64,000 nucleotides of DNA from Luteimonas terrae. GTDB lineage: Bacteria; Pseudomonadota; Gammaproteobacteria; Xanthomonadales; Xanthomonadaceae. The stretch's first letter is position 1; every line of letters starts with the position of its first letter. Of the stretch, positions 1-8,611 are shown piece after piece. The stretch spans positions 434,001 to 498,000 of the forward strand of contig NZ_SMTG01000004.1 of the NCBI RefSeq assembly GCF_004358165.1, given 5' to 3'. The position numbers and the translations under genes were made by a program. The notes under the pieces are model-generated. The model did not search any database. It was given only the letters and a program-made list of their open reading frames with translations, and was not told the origin of the DNA.

Positions 1-507
1 GTGGGCATCTACGCAGCTGAGTACGACATTGTATTTCGGGCATTCGTGTTTGCTCTCCTTCCAATAACACTTTATTCTCAGCCCCATATATTTCGCGCCT
101 ACGCTAACGCGGACTTTGACCTTGTGAGCAGGCTGATCCGCCGAGCCATCACCGTGCAATTTGTAGTTGGGATCGTGTTCTCCACGGTTTACCTAGTTAC
201 TATCTTTGCAGTTTTTCGGGATTACGAAGTCTTTTCCAGCATGCGTTTTGAGAATGTTCTATTGCTCTGTGCTGCGGCCATGTCCTGGCAAATAGCTTTG
301 TCTTCTCATAAGTGGCTAGAGTGCAAGAAAAGAGTAAGCGCCATGCTTGTCATTCAGATTGCCTCGTTAGTTTTCGGCGCCCTCATCGCAACTACTCTCT
401 TCAACAGGTTCGGCACAGCTGCTTTTGCTGTCGGGCTCACCATCGCCGGGACTATTTACTCTTTTACTTGTAGCTCCGTTGGTCGAAGAATGCGAGAGAC
501 GCAGTGA
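1..507 (+). CDS. C-terminal part of a polysaccharide flippase (Wzx-like), cut by window edge
   Basis: This is the 3' end of a membrane protein whose start lies to the left of the window; the frame is open from base 1. The visible 168 residues hold about four hydrophobic segments separated by short basic loops and end in a basic tail. That fits the C-terminal half of an O-antigen or exopolysaccharide flippase, which moves lipid-linked sugar repeats across the inner membrane. Its stop overlaps the start of the next gene. The sequence is much AT-richer than the rest of the window, as is usual for O-antigen loci. Family assignment rests on topology and context, not a clear motif. Confidence 0.6.
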   Translation: MGIYAAEYDIVFRAFVFALLPITLYSQPHIFRAYANADFDLVSRLIRRAITVQFVVGIVFSTVYLVTIFAVFRDYEVFSSMRFENVLLLCAAAMSWQIALSSHKWLECKKRVSAMLVIQIASLVFGALIATTLFNRFGTAAFAVGLTIAGTIYSFTCSSVGRRMRETQ

Positions 508-1595
508 TGAAGAAGAATTTTAGATGGGGGATCTTTGGTACTGGCGCTGTGTCGGCGAAATTTGTTGCCGGACTTTCAGCAGCCCAAGGGATGAGTGCTG
601 TATTCGTTGCATCTCGATCCCAAGACAGGGCGGACGATTTTGCAAGTAGCATGGGGATACCCTATGCAATTGAAGGTTACGCAAAGGCGGCCAAGTTCGG
701 CAATGTGGATGCAATCTATATTGCCACTCCACCATCGGAGCACTGCGAACACGCTCTTCTTTGCATCGAATCAGGCATCCCTGTCCTCATCGAGAAACCT
801 CTTGCAACGTCTCGCGAGGATGTAATTCGGATTATTGAAGCCGCTGCGCGATTCTCTACATTTGCGATGGAGGCGATGTGGACTCGATTTATTCCCGCTG
901 CTCAACTACTAAAGGCGGAGATCGCAGGAGGCACAGTTGGTGAGGTGAGGATGATTTCTGGAAGTTTCGGGACTTCTAAAACGCCTGACTTAGGAAGTGG
1001 TAGTTTTGACCCAAAGCGCGGCGGAGGATCGCTATCCCACCTTGGCGTTTACCCACTGTCACTAGCTCAATGGATGTTCGGTGCACCTTCTCAGCTTCAC
1101 GCTTTAGGAAGAATTGGAGATACAGGCGTAGATGAGGACGTGGCATTCCAGTTGCAGTATCAAGATAGAATTACGGCATCTTTCTACTGCAGCATTAGGA
1201 GTTGGTCTTCAAATGACTTTCAAGTCATGGGTACGGAGGGACTAGCTTCTTTTCATGGATCTATAGTTCGGCCACATGGACTGAGAATTTCAAGACAGAA
1301 GCCGCTGCTCAATGTTTCGACCAGCGCTAGTTGGCGCACGCGCCTGCGAGAACATTCATTGACACATAAATTGGCTCAGCTGACAGGCCTTTCCAGCAGG
1401 AAGGGCAGAAGGACCGTAAATTGCAGCTATAGCGGTAATGGGTACCACTACCAAGCTGAGGAGGTGCGCGCGTGCGTCTATCGAGGCGACCTAGAAAGTA
1501 AGACAATGCCCCTCTCTGATAGCCTAAGCGTCATTTCTACTGTTGACACAATTAGAAGAAAAATATCTGAGAAAGAACGGGGGGTAAGTCAATGA
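504..1595 (+). CDS. Gfo/Idh/MocA family oxidoreductase 1
   Basis: An NAD(P)-dependent sugar oxidoreductase of about 363 residues. The N-terminus has the Rossmann pattern GIFGTGAVSAKF (about residues 8-19), followed by the typical substrate-side motif EKPLATS near residue 97. The C-terminal alpha/beta domain is of normal length. GTG at 504 overlaps the flippase stop; ATG at 507 is an equally good start. The gene sits in an AT-rich block with a flippase upstream and a second Gfo/Idh/MocA gene overlapping downstream. A role in making or modifying a surface-polysaccharide sugar is therefore inferred; the substrate cannot be read from sequence. Confidence 0.85.
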   Translation: MMKKNFRWGIFGTGAVSAKFVAGLSAAQGMSAVFVASRSQDRADDFASSMGIPYAIEGYAKAAKFGNVDAIYIATPPSEHCEHALLCIESGIPVLIEKPLATSREDVIRIIEAAARFSTFAMEAMWTRFIPAAQLLKAEIAGGTVGEVRMISGSFGTSKTPDLGSGSFDPKRGGGSLSHLGVYPLSLAQWMFGAPSQLHALGRIGDTGVDEDVAFQLQYQDRITASFYCSIRSWSSNDFQVMGTEGLASFHGSIVRPHGLRISRQKPLLNVSTSASWRTRLREHSLTHKLAQLTGLSSRKGRRTVNCSYSGNGYHYQAEEVRACVYRGDLESKTMPLSDSLSVISTVDTIRRKISEKERGVSQ

Positions 1596-2818
1596 GAGTT
1601 GCAATTGTAGGCTGTGGGTTTGTATTTGATATCTACATGCGCACTCTTCACGCGCATCCAGAGATTTTCGTTACGGGGGTTTTCGATTTGATTCCAAGTC
1701 GATCAACCGCTGTTTCGATCCACTACGGATTTCATGTCTATAACTCTTATGCTGAACTTTTATCAGATGATAATGTAGAGACAGTTATCAACCTTACTAC
1801 AATTAGCTCGCACTTTGAGGTAACAAAGCGCGCCTTGCTCGCTGGAAAGCACGTTTACTCCGAAAAGCCACTTACTAAGAGCCTTGAGGAAACGAAGTAT
1901 CTATTTGCCCTTGCCTCATCAATGGGCGTTGTGTTTCAAGGTGCACCTTGTAATGTTTACAGCGACACAGTTCGAACGATCTTTAAGGCAGTTGAAGAAG
2001 GATCTATCGGGAAGCCTCTCCTCATCCATGCAGAGCTTGACGACAACCCTATTCATCTTATGGGTTTTGAGAAAGTGCTCAGTCCGACTGGAGCTCCATG
2101 GCCACTTGAAGAGGAGATTCTTGAAGGCTGCACCTACGAACATGTCGGCTATCACTTGGTTTGGATATGCGCTTTACTCGGCCCTGCGGTTTCTGTTACC
2201 GCGTTTTCCAGTGAGCTCATAGATAACAAAATGAATGGGTTGCCGGTGAAAGTGGGCACCCCTGATTACTCAGTTGCTTGCTTGAGTTTTGCTTGTGGCG
2301 CGGCCGCAAGGATTACATGCAGTGTCGTCGCCCCCCGCGACCATCGAATGCGAGTCATAGGGGATTCGGGCGAGATATCAACGGATGGCTATCGCCATTA
2401 TCAATCGCCCGTGTATCTTGAACGATTCAGCAGTAGAAGTCTTAATGCTAGAAAGTTTTCTACTCTGCGCTCCTGGCCTGGCTTGGCACGACTTTTCGGC
2501 GTCGGCGGCAGACGGCTGCCGTTAGTACGGCACTGGAAGTCAAAGGCAGTAGAAAGTAGCCGGCCAGCTGGGATGCCGCTAAAATCCAAGATGATTGAGT
2601 GGTTACGTCGGCGTGAAGTTTATGCTCAAGATAAATTTCTTGGTGTTGCGGAGATGTCTAGATCCGTAAATGGCGATGGAAGTAGTTTTCTTACAGAAGA
2701 TTTTCTCATTCATATCAATGAACTCACACTGATGATTCAGGGTGCTGGAAAGCAGGGTTTAGCGTCGAAGCCGACCACTACTTTCTCGCCCCTAGGATCA
2801 ATTTCAAGATTTTCATGA
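1592..2818 (+). CDS. Gfo/Idh/MocA family oxidoreductase 2
   Basis: A second NAD(P)-dependent sugar oxidoreductase, 408 residues, starting at an ATG that overlaps the previous stop by four bases (translational coupling). The nucleotide-binding motif VAIVGCGFVFD lies at residues 3-13 and the EKPLTKS motif near residue 92. The C-terminal domain is longer than in its neighbour. It is not a recent duplicate, since the two proteins differ outside the motifs. It is the last gene of the AT-rich block; about 70 bases later the composition changes sharply at galE. Likely role: oxidation or epimerisation of a nucleotide sugar for cell-surface glycan. Confidence 0.85.
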   Translation: MRVAIVGCGFVFDIYMRTLHAHPEIFVTGVFDLIPSRSTAVSIHYGFHVYNSYAELLSDDNVETVINLTTISSHFEVTKRALLAGKHVYSEKPLTKSLEETKYLFALASSMGVVFQGAPCNVYSDTVRTIFKAVEEGSIGKPLLIHAELDDNPIHLMGFEKVLSPTGAPWPLEEEILEGCTYEHVGYHLVWICALLGPAVSVTAFSSELIDNKMNGLPVKVGTPDYSVACLSFACGAAARITCSVVAPRDHRMRVIGDSGEISTDGYRHYQSPVYLERFSSRSLNARKFSTLRSWPGLARLFGVGGRRLPLVRHWKSKAVESSRPAGMPLKSKMIEWLRRREVYAQDKFLGVAEMSRSVNGDGSSFLTEDFLIHINELTLMIQGAGKQGLASKPTTTFSPLGSISRFS

Positions 2819-2893
2819 ATCCGGCAGCTGCGTTATTTCGTTCTTAGCCTTCCGTTCTTTATTTAGTGCGCTCTGGGTCTGCAAGGATTGGGT

Positions 2894-3868
2894 ATGCGGA
2901 TTTTAGTTTGTGGCGGCGGGGGTTATATCGGCAGCCATATGGCAAAGTGGCTTGATCGCCACGATGCCGATGTCGTTGTGTTGGACAACCTGTCGACGGG
3001 GCATCGCGAGGCGGTGCAGTTCGGGCAGTTGATCGAGGCGGATCTGCTGGATCCGGCGTCGCTGGATTCGGCGTTCGCACTGGGACCGTTCGATGCGGTG
3101 ATGCACTTCTGCGCACGTTCGCTGGTGGGCGAGTCGGTACAGCAGGCCTACGACTACTACGACAACAATGTGGTCGGCACGCTCAACCTGCTGCGCGCGA
3201 TGCAGCGACATGGCGTGGGGAAGATCGTGTTCTCGTCGACGGCGGCTGTATTCGGTGAGCCTGTGTCAGAACGCATCGACGAAACGCACCCCAAGGCGCC
3301 GATCAATCCGTATGGCGCCAGCAAGCTGATGGTGGAACGCGTGCTGGCTGACGCTGGGGCTGCCTATGGTCTGCGCTCGGTGTGCCTGCGGTACTTCAAT
3401 GCGGCGGGCGCCAGCCCGGATGGCGATATCGGCGAAGCGCACACGCCGGAAACGCATCTGATTCCGAATGTCCTGCGTGCAGCGCTGGGCAGTGGCGACC
3501 GGTTGAAGGTGTTCGGCAACGACTGGCCGACACCGGACGGCACCTGCGTGCGCGACTACATCCACGTCGATGACCTGGCACAGGCGCATTGGCAGGCGCT
3601 GGCCTACATGGATGCCCATGCAGGCGCGCATGTGTTCAACCTCGGCAACGGACAGGGCTTCTCGGTACGCGAGGTGATCGCGGCGGCCGAAGCCGTGAGT
3701 GGCCGCGAGGTGCCTTGGGACATGGCGCCGCGGCGTGCTGGCGACCCGGCGGTGCTGGTGGCATCGAGTGAGCTCGCTCGCCGGGAGCTGGGTTGGACGC
3801 CGCGGTATACATCGTTGCCGGAGATCATCGAGACCGCGTGGAGGTGGCATTGCGATCCGAAGTTCTGA
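2894..3868 (+). CDS. galE: UDP-glucose 4-epimerase
   Basis: Interconverts UDP-glucose and UDP-galactose (or the N-acetyl forms) in the cytoplasm, feeding surface glycan synthesis. The 324-residue protein has the extended SDR glycine motif CGGGGYIGSH at residues 6-15, the active-site Ser region FSSTAAVFG, the YGASK catalytic Tyr/Lys motif, and the GalE-type asparagine region YFNAAGA. ATG 2894 is chosen because AAGGA at 2883-2887 sits at correct spacing; an upstream in-frame TTG at 2888 is less likely. GC content is high here, unlike the preceding oxidoreductases, so this gene may be the native flank of the polysaccharide locus. Confidence 0.93.
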   Translation: MRILVCGGGGYIGSHMAKWLDRHDADVVVLDNLSTGHREAVQFGQLIEADLLDPASLDSAFALGPFDAVMHFCARSLVGESVQQAYDYYDNNVVGTLNLLRAMQRHGVGKIVFSSTAAVFGEPVSERIDETHPKAPINPYGASKLMVERVLADAGAAYGLRSVCLRYFNAAGASPDGDIGEAHTPETHLIPNVLRAALGSGDRLKVFGNDWPTPDGTCVRDYIHVDDLAQAHWQALAYMDAHAGAHVFNLGNGQGFSVREVIAAAEAVSGREVPWDMAPRRAGDPAVLVASSELARRELGWTPRYTSLPEIIETAWRWHCDPKF

Positions 3869-3896
3869 GGGATTGCTGCTTCGGCGACTTGGCGGG

Positions 3897-3935
3897 TGAT
3901 CGGTTTCGCTGCGCTCTACCCATCTTGCTTGGGCG
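3897..3935. repeat. REP-like palindromic repeat
   Basis: A short dyad, GGT..CGCTGCGCTCTACCCATC, immediately after galE. The same core (TTCGCTNCGCTCTACCCATC) recurs at 4609-4640 and, as an inverted pair, at 24626-24758. It is non-coding and can form a small hairpin, so it is probably a REP-type element. Confidence 0.5.
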
Positions 3936-3959
3936 TGGCGGTTCGGCCTGAGCTCGCGT

Positions 3960-4580
3960 CTACTCTGCACGCCATCTGGCGCGGTCATGCGGACTCTGCG
4001 CGCCTGACAGCGTGGTGGCGATGGCCTGGAACCAGCGTTCGGTATGGGGCCGATCAAGGCCCGCCTGCGACACGATTGCGAGCGTGAGCATTACCGCGCC
4101 GATCAGTGCACGCGCACGCATGTCGAGCGCTTGCTTCCACAGCACACGGATACAGAGACCTGCCGCACACGCGCCGAGCAGGGCGCCGGCTATCACTTCG
4201 CTCAACGGATGCGCGCCGAGCGGTACGCGTGACCAGCCAACCAGCAGCGCAATGACGATGCCTGCGACGAATAGCGCAATGCGCAGCGATCGCATACGCG
4301 CGGGCGCCACCAGCATCGGCAGCACCGGCCACGTGAGCCACGCGGAGACGGTGTGGCCGCTGAGACAGGTCAGGTTCCAGTGACGGATGCCGGTGCCCCA
4401 GCCGTAGAAGGCGATCTTGCTGGCGGCGACGAGTACCAGGCTGGTCGCGACGATCGCCGCCCATCGCAGCGCTGCGCGGCGTTGCGGCTTGCCCTGCAGG
4501 GCGAGACCGGTCATCGCGGTGACAAGCAGCGGGAGCACCAGGGCGGCATCGCCGAGGTGGGTGATGAGGGACCAGTTCAC
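3960..4580 (-). CDS. PAP2 superfamily phosphatase, membrane protein
   Basis: A 206-residue integral membrane protein with about six hydrophobic segments and the three PAP2 phosphatase blocks in degenerate form: a Lys in ASKIAFYGWG, the central LSGH (usually PSGH), and SRVPLGAHPLSEVIAG, which carries the Arg and catalytic His. Family members dephosphorylate lipid phosphates such as undecaprenyl-PP or phosphatidate at the membrane. The open frame runs much further upstream across the tRNA, so I place the start at GTG 4580, just before the first hydrophobic segment. The final block has Ser-Glu where the family usually has Asp, so activity is not certain. Confidence 0.75.
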   Translation of the reverse strand: MNWSLITHLGDAALVLPLLVTAMTGLALQGKPQRRAALRWAAIVATSLVLVAASKIAFYGWGTGIRHWNLTCLSGHTVSAWLTWPVLPMLVAPARMRSLRIALFVAGIVIALLVGWSRVPLGAHPLSEVIAGALLGACAAGLCIRVLWKQALDMRARALIGAVMLTLAIVSQAGLDRPHTERWFQAIATTLSGAQSPHDRARWRAE

Positions 4581-4608
4581 GGGCGTGGGGTTTGTTCCGG
4601 GGGAGGCG

Positions 4609-4640
4609 CGATGGGTTTCGCTTCGCTCTACCCATCCTAC
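4609..4640. repeat. REP-like palindromic repeat
   Basis: A second copy of the element seen at 3897-3935. GATGGGT and ACCCATC arms flank TTCGCTTCGCTCT. It lies upstream of the PAP2 gene on its 5' side and is non-coding. Confidence 0.5.
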
Positions 4641-4724
4641 AAGGGCAATGCCTGGGTGGCTGGAGATGCGGAGCGGCGTATCGAACGTCCAGCTGGCTGG
4701 GGTGTCGGTGGCGCGGGGTTCCGA

Positions 4725-4730
4725 TACAAT
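4725..4730 (+). promoter_or_regulatory. -10 box of tRNA-Arg
   Basis: TACAAT lies 42 bases before the mature tRNA 5' end. The same hexamer sits before several genes in this window. No convincing -35 box was picked out. Confidence 0.4.
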
Positions 4731-4771
4731 GCGCGACCGCCCTGCCCGTTGTCCGGCATGGTGTGGACGAC

Positions 4772-4848
4772 GCGCCTGTAGCTCAGCCGGATAGAGTAGT
4801 GGCTTCCGAAGCCATTGGTCGGGGGTTCGAATCCCTCCAGGCGCGCCA
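4772..4848 (+). tRNA. tRNA-Arg (anticodon CCG)
   Basis: A full cloverleaf of 77 bases. The acceptor stem GCGCCTG pairs with CAGGCGC, followed by G and an encoded CCA at 4846-4848. The anticodon loop TTCCGAA gives anticodon CCG, reading the arginine codon CGG. The T-arm contains GGTTCGAATCC. Confidence 0.95.
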
Positions 4849-4984
4849 ATTCTGCGATGTTCCTGAGCGGCCTTCGATGCCGCCTGCGAGGACCGATGCC
4901 GCGGGCCTTCTCTCCTATCGTCTTTCCGGTCTTCGCTGATCGGGCGACGCGCCGTGCCTGCTCGTTTGCTGCGGAGGCGCGGCC

Positions 4985-5377
4985 TTGAACCGCCTGCTGT
5001 TGATCGCGCTGGGCGGCGCGTTCGGTTCGGTGTGCCGCTATCAGCTGTCGGTGTGGATGCTGGCGTTTGCCGGCGCGAGTGCGGAGGCGCCGCCGCGGTT
5101 TCCGGTGGGGACATTCGCGGTGAATCTGCTGGGGTGCCTGGTGGCCGGATTGCTGGCCGGCGGCATCGCGCGGCATGGGTGGTTCACGCCGGACGTGCGG
5201 GCGATGCTGATCGTCGGGGTGATGGGCGGGTTCACCACGTTTTCGGCGTTCGGGCTGGAGACGCTGGCGTTGCTGCGGCGTGGGGATGTGGAGATGGCCG
5301 CGGTGTATGTGATCGCGAGTGTGGTGGTGGGCGTCGCGCTGGCGGGGTTGGGGTGGTGGGTGGTGGCGCGGGGGTGA
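4985..5377 (+). CDS. crcB: CrcB/Fluc fluoride channel
   Basis: A 130-residue inner-membrane protein with four hydrophobic helices that exports fluoride as a dual-topology dimer. Family motifs are present: GGAFGSVCRY near the N-terminus, VNLLGCLVAG, and the hallmark GGFTTFSAF. I use the TTG at 4985, which follows GGAGG at 4974-4978; no ATG precedes the conserved N-terminus. I saw no fluoride riboswitch consensus in the 130 bases upstream. Confidence 0.9.
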   Translation: MNRLLLIALGGAFGSVCRYQLSVWMLAFAGASAEAPPRFPVGTFAVNLLGCLVAGLLAGGIARHGWFTPDVRAMLIVGVMGGFTTFSAFGLETLALLRRGDVEMAAVYVIASVVVGVALAGLGWWVVARG

Positions 5378-5649
5378 AGGTCTGGCCGTTGCGTTCGGAT
5401 CGGACCGTCGGAGAGCGCGTCGGTACTTTTGAGTGGTTCAGCGAAGCATTGACACGCGCTCACGCGCGTCAAGCTCCGCAGCGCTTCAAGCGCATTCGAG
5501 CAGATCAAAATGGGCCCCAGCGTGCGCTGGGGCGACGGGTTCTCGTTTGCTGAAAGTTCGCGCGCGGTACGAGACTGCGCGGAAGTCGCTGGATCCCGGC
5601 CTGACCAGGCAAGCGTCGGTTGAAGGCCGCGGGATGACCGATCCGTAGA
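5378..5649. other. Intergenic region with hairpins and a degenerate REP-like pair
   Basis: No gene seen between the convergent crcB and ctpA. It holds a strong short hairpin around 5515-5535 (CCCCAGCG and CGCTGGGG arms). Near 5589-5640 there is a decayed inverted pair, GGATCCCGG and CCGCGGGATGACC, that resembles the repeats at 57361-57493. It may act as a bidirectional transcription end. Confidence 0.4.
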
Positions 5650-7236
5650 TCAGCTGCCGGGCGTCGGTGTCGGCGTTGCCGGTGCGGCTGGCGTGTCGTT
5701 CGACTCCGGGACATCGGTGGCATCCGGCTCGGCGGGCGCTTCGGCCGGTGCTGTTTCCGATGCGGGCGCGTCTGCGGGCACGGATTCCGGAGTCGCCGCC
5801 GCAGGTGCTTGTGCGGGTGCGGTGGCGGGCTTCGTGCGCTCAGCCGGGACCTGCGCGGTGGGGACCCACGGCTTCTTCAGTTCGGCGAGCGCGGCGGCGA
5901 TCGGTGCCTCGCCCGGCAGGGCTTCGCCGCCGGTGGAGCCGTCTTCCTCGTCGCCCTGCAGGTGGCCCGGCAGGTTGGCTTCCGTATAGGCGCTGGCGGC
6001 GCGCGGGGCGTCGGCGGCGGGGGAATTCTCGGGGCGCAGCACGGTGTCGGGGTCGATGCCGCGGGCCTGGATGGAGCGGCCGCTGGGGGTGTAATAGCGG
6101 GCGGTGGTGAGCTTCACCGAGTCGCCGTTGTCGAGCGGCAGGACGGTCTGCACCGAGCCCTTGCCGAAGGTGCGGCTGCCGATGACGCGCGCGCGGTTGT
6201 TGTCGCGCAACGCGCCGGCCAGCACTTCGGAGGCACTGGCCGAGCCGACGTCGACGAGGACGATCACCGGTGCGCCATCGAGCAGGTCGCCCGGCGTGGC
6301 GCTGAACTCGGCATCGCTGATCGGAATGCGGCCGCGGGTGCTGACGATCTTGCCGCTGTCGAGGAGGTCGTCGGCGATCTGCACCGCGGACGTCAGCAGG
6401 CCGCCGGGATTGCTGCGCAGGTCGATGACCAGGCCTCGCAGCTTGCCGCCGGCCTGCTGCTTCAGCGCGTCGACGTTGCGCGAGAAGTCGGCCGCGGTTT
6501 CGACCTGGAACTGGCTCACGCGCACATAGCCGTAGCCCGGTTCGAGCATGCGGCTGCGCACGCTGACCACGCGGATGGTCTCGCGGTCGACGCGGATTTC
6601 CAGCGGCGCGGTCTCGCCGTCGCGCAACACGCCCAGAGTCAGCGACGTGCCCGGTGCACCACGCAGCGGGCCGGGGCCGTCGTTGTCGGCCGGCGTGAGC
6701 GTGCGGCCGTCGACGCTGACGATGACGTCGCCCGCGCGGATACCGGCCTTCGCCGCCGGCGTGCCGTCGATCGGTGCGATGACGCGCAGGCTGCCGTCGC
6801 CCAGATACATCACTTCCACGCCGATGCCGTCGTAGGCGCCTTCGGTGCCTTCGTCGAACGCGGCGGCGTCTTCTTTCTGCATGTAGACGCTATGCGGGTC
6901 GAGATCGAGCAGCAGGCCGCGGATCGCCGAGGACATCAGCTTGCGGTCTTCGACGGGCTCGACGTAGGCCTCGCGCACCGCGTTGAACACGCCGACGTAG
7001 CGGCGGATCTCCTGCAGTGGCACGCGGTTGGAGGCGTGTTCGATCGCGGCCGGGTCGTCGCTGGCCAAGACCTCCTGCGTCTCGTCCGCAGCGGGTTCGG
7101 ACGGGTTCGCGGCATCCGGCGCGGGTGCATCGGCCGGTGGCGGCGTCGCCTCGGGCGCGGTGTCCGGCGGGGTCTGCGCGAACGCGGCTGGCGACAACAG
7201 CAGGGACAGGGCCAGCGTCAGGGAACTCACGCGCAT
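5650..7236 (-). CDS. C-terminal processing peptidase, S41 family (CtpA/Prc)
   Basis: A periplasmic serine protease of 528 residues that trims or degrades envelope proteins from their C-termini. It has a Sec signal peptide (residues 1-20, cut after AFA), a low-complexity Pro/Ala linker (about 21-60), a PDZ domain (about 130-215) and an S41 catalytic core. The catalytic serine lies in GSASASE (331-337) and the catalytic lysine is K359 in FGKG. The C-terminal 130 residues are again Ala/Pro-rich. It is the last gene of a leftward group after the EnvC-like gene, an order seen in many gammaproteobacteria (gpmI-envC-ctpA), which ties it to cell-wall remodelling at division. Confidence 0.92.
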   Translation of the reverse strand: MRVSSLTLALSLLLSPAAFAQTPPDTAPEATPPPADAPAPDAANPSEPAADETQEVLASDDPAAIEHASNRVPLQEIRRYVGVFNAVREAYVEPVEDRKLMSSAIRGLLLDLDPHSVYMQKEDAAAFDEGTEGAYDGIGVEVMYLGDGSLRVIAPIDGTPAAKAGIRAGDVIVSVDGRTLTPADNDGPGPLRGAPGTSLTLGVLRDGETAPLEIRVDRETIRVVSVRSRMLEPGYGYVRVSQFQVETAADFSRNVDALKQQAGGKLRGLVIDLRSNPGGLLTSAVQIADDLLDSGKIVSTRGRIPISDAEFSATPGDLLDGAPVIVLVDVGSASASEVLAGALRDNNRARVIGSRTFGKGSVQTVLPLDNGDSVKLTTARYYTPSGRSIQARGIDPDTVLRPENSPAADAPRAASAYTEANLPGHLQGDEEDGSTGGEALPGEAPIAAALAELKKPWVPTAQVPAERTKPATAPAQAPAAATPESVPADAPASETAPAEAPAEPDATDVPESNDTPAAPATPTPTPGS

Positions 7237-7363
7237 GCACAGACTCCGGAGAAGCGATCGATCCGCGCGGGCGCGCGTCGATCGATTATGCGGTCAGCCT
7301 GCGTGAATGCGTTAAGGACGGCCGGGGATGTTCAGTTCCATCGATGCACGCGCGCCGCGGGCC

Positions 7364-8611
7364 TCAGCGCCGCTGCAGCCACGTCGTCGGATTCACCGGC
7401 GTGCCGTTCTGGCGCAGCTCGAAGTACAGGCCGCTGCGGCCCTGGCCGCCGGAGCTGCCGACGCTGGCCACCGTGTCGCCGCGCCGCACGGCGTCGCCCA
7501 CGTTCTTCTGCAGACCGTCGTTGTGGGCGTAGAGGCTCATGTAGCCATTGCCGTGATCGACGATCAGCAGCATGCCGTAGCCGGTCATCCATTCGGCGAA
7601 GACCACGGTGCCGTCGGCCACCGCCTTGACCGAGGTGCCGGCCGGCGCGCCGATCAGGATGCCCGTGCTGCTGCGGCCGTCGGGCAGCTTGCCGCCGTAG
7701 GGCGTGAGCAGGCTGCCGCTGATCGGCCAGCCGAGGCCACCGACCTGCGGGGCCGCGTTGCGCGCGACCTGGGTGGGCGGACGCGGCGTCGGACGCGGGC
7801 GGCCTGAGGCCTGCGCTTCGCGGGCCTCGCGTGCTTCGCGTTCGCGCGCGGCCGCCGCGGCAGCGCGGCGTTCGGCTTCGGCGCGGCGTGCGGCTTCGCG
7901 CAACTGCGCGAGCACGCGTTCGAGCGAGCGTGCGTCGCGGCCCAATGCCTTCTCGCGTTCGCTGCGATCGTTGAAGCGCGACTCGATGCCCTTCACCGCT
8001 TCGGCGCGCTGGCCCCGGTCGGCCTCGACCTTCGCCAGCTGCGTGCGCTGTTCGACCTGGGTCGCTTCGAGCGCGGCGCGCCGGTCCTGGATGGCGGCTT
8101 CCAGTCCGTCGAGTTCTGCCATCTCCGCGCGCAGCTCGGCGATGCGCGTGCTGCGCTGCTGCTGCAGGTAACGGTGATAGGTCAGCAGGCGGCCGGCGTC
8201 GGCGACGCGGTCCTGGGCCAGCATCAGCTTCAACGCCGCTTCGTCGCCGATGGTGTAGGCCGAGCGCAGCAATGCGGCGAGTTCTGTGCGGCGCGTCTCG
8301 ACGGTCGACTCGAGTTCGACCCGGCGCGCCTGCAGCTTCTCCAGCGCGATCTGTTCTTCGGCGAGCTTGACGCGCGTGTTGCGCAGCGCGCGCGTCGAGG
8401 CGGCGACCTGTTCGTCTGCGGCGCGCAGCTCGCGGGCGGCGGTGCCACGCTCGCCCTCGAGACGACGGCGCTCGCTGGCGACGTCGCGCAGTTCCTTGCG
8501 CACGCGTTCGAGCCGGCGCTCGGTCTCGCGGCTGTTCTGCGCCGATGCCTCGAGCACCGGCAGCGCCGCGACGAGCAGCGCGGCCAGCAGGAGGATGCGG
8601 CTGCGGATCAT
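7364..8611 (-). CDS. envC: Murein hydrolase activator EnvC-like (degenerate LytM)
   Basis: A periplasmic factor that in E. coli activates amidases AmiA/AmiB at the septum. The 415-residue protein starts at ATG 8611, whose ATGA overlaps the gpmI stop. Signal peptide at 1-25, then a long Arg/Glu/Ala-rich coiled coil to about residue 250, then a LytM/M23 domain. The zinc ligands look degraded: the first HxxxD is replaced by STGILIG and the last HxH by LYFELR. That is the hallmark of EnvC-type regulators rather than active endopeptidases. The same frame stays open far upstream inside gpmI, but that part is a shadow. Confidence 0.88.
   Translation of the reverse strand: MIRSRILLLAALLVAALPVLEASAQNSRETERRLERVRKELRDVASERRRLEGERGTAARELRAADEQVAASTRALRNTRVKLAEEQIALEKLQARRVELESTVETRRTELAALLRSAYTIGDEAALKLMLAQDRVADAGRLLTYHRYLQQQRSTRIAELRAEMAELDGLEAAIQDRRAALEATQVEQRTQLAKVEADRGQRAEAVKGIESRFNDRSEREKALGRDARSLERVLAQLREAARRAEAERRAAAAAAREREAREAREAQASGRPRPTPRPPTQVARNAAPQVGGLGWPISGSLLTPYGGKLPDGRSSTGILIGAPAGTSVKAVADGTVVFAEWMTGYGMLLIVDHGNGYMSLYAHNDGLQKNVGDAVRRGDTVASVGSSGGQGRSGLYFELRQNGTPVNPTTWLQRR

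Noticed and set aside
4849-4984. Possible fluoride riboswitch before crcB
   Set aside because: The conserved motif (GGNGAUGG ... CUGAUGACUCC) is not present.
4954-5553. 199-residue frame overlapping crcB
   Set aside because: Gly/Arg-rich shadow of crcB in another frame.
5809-7629. 606-residue frame opposite ctpA
   Set aside because: Antisense shadow caused by high GC; compositionally biased, no motif.
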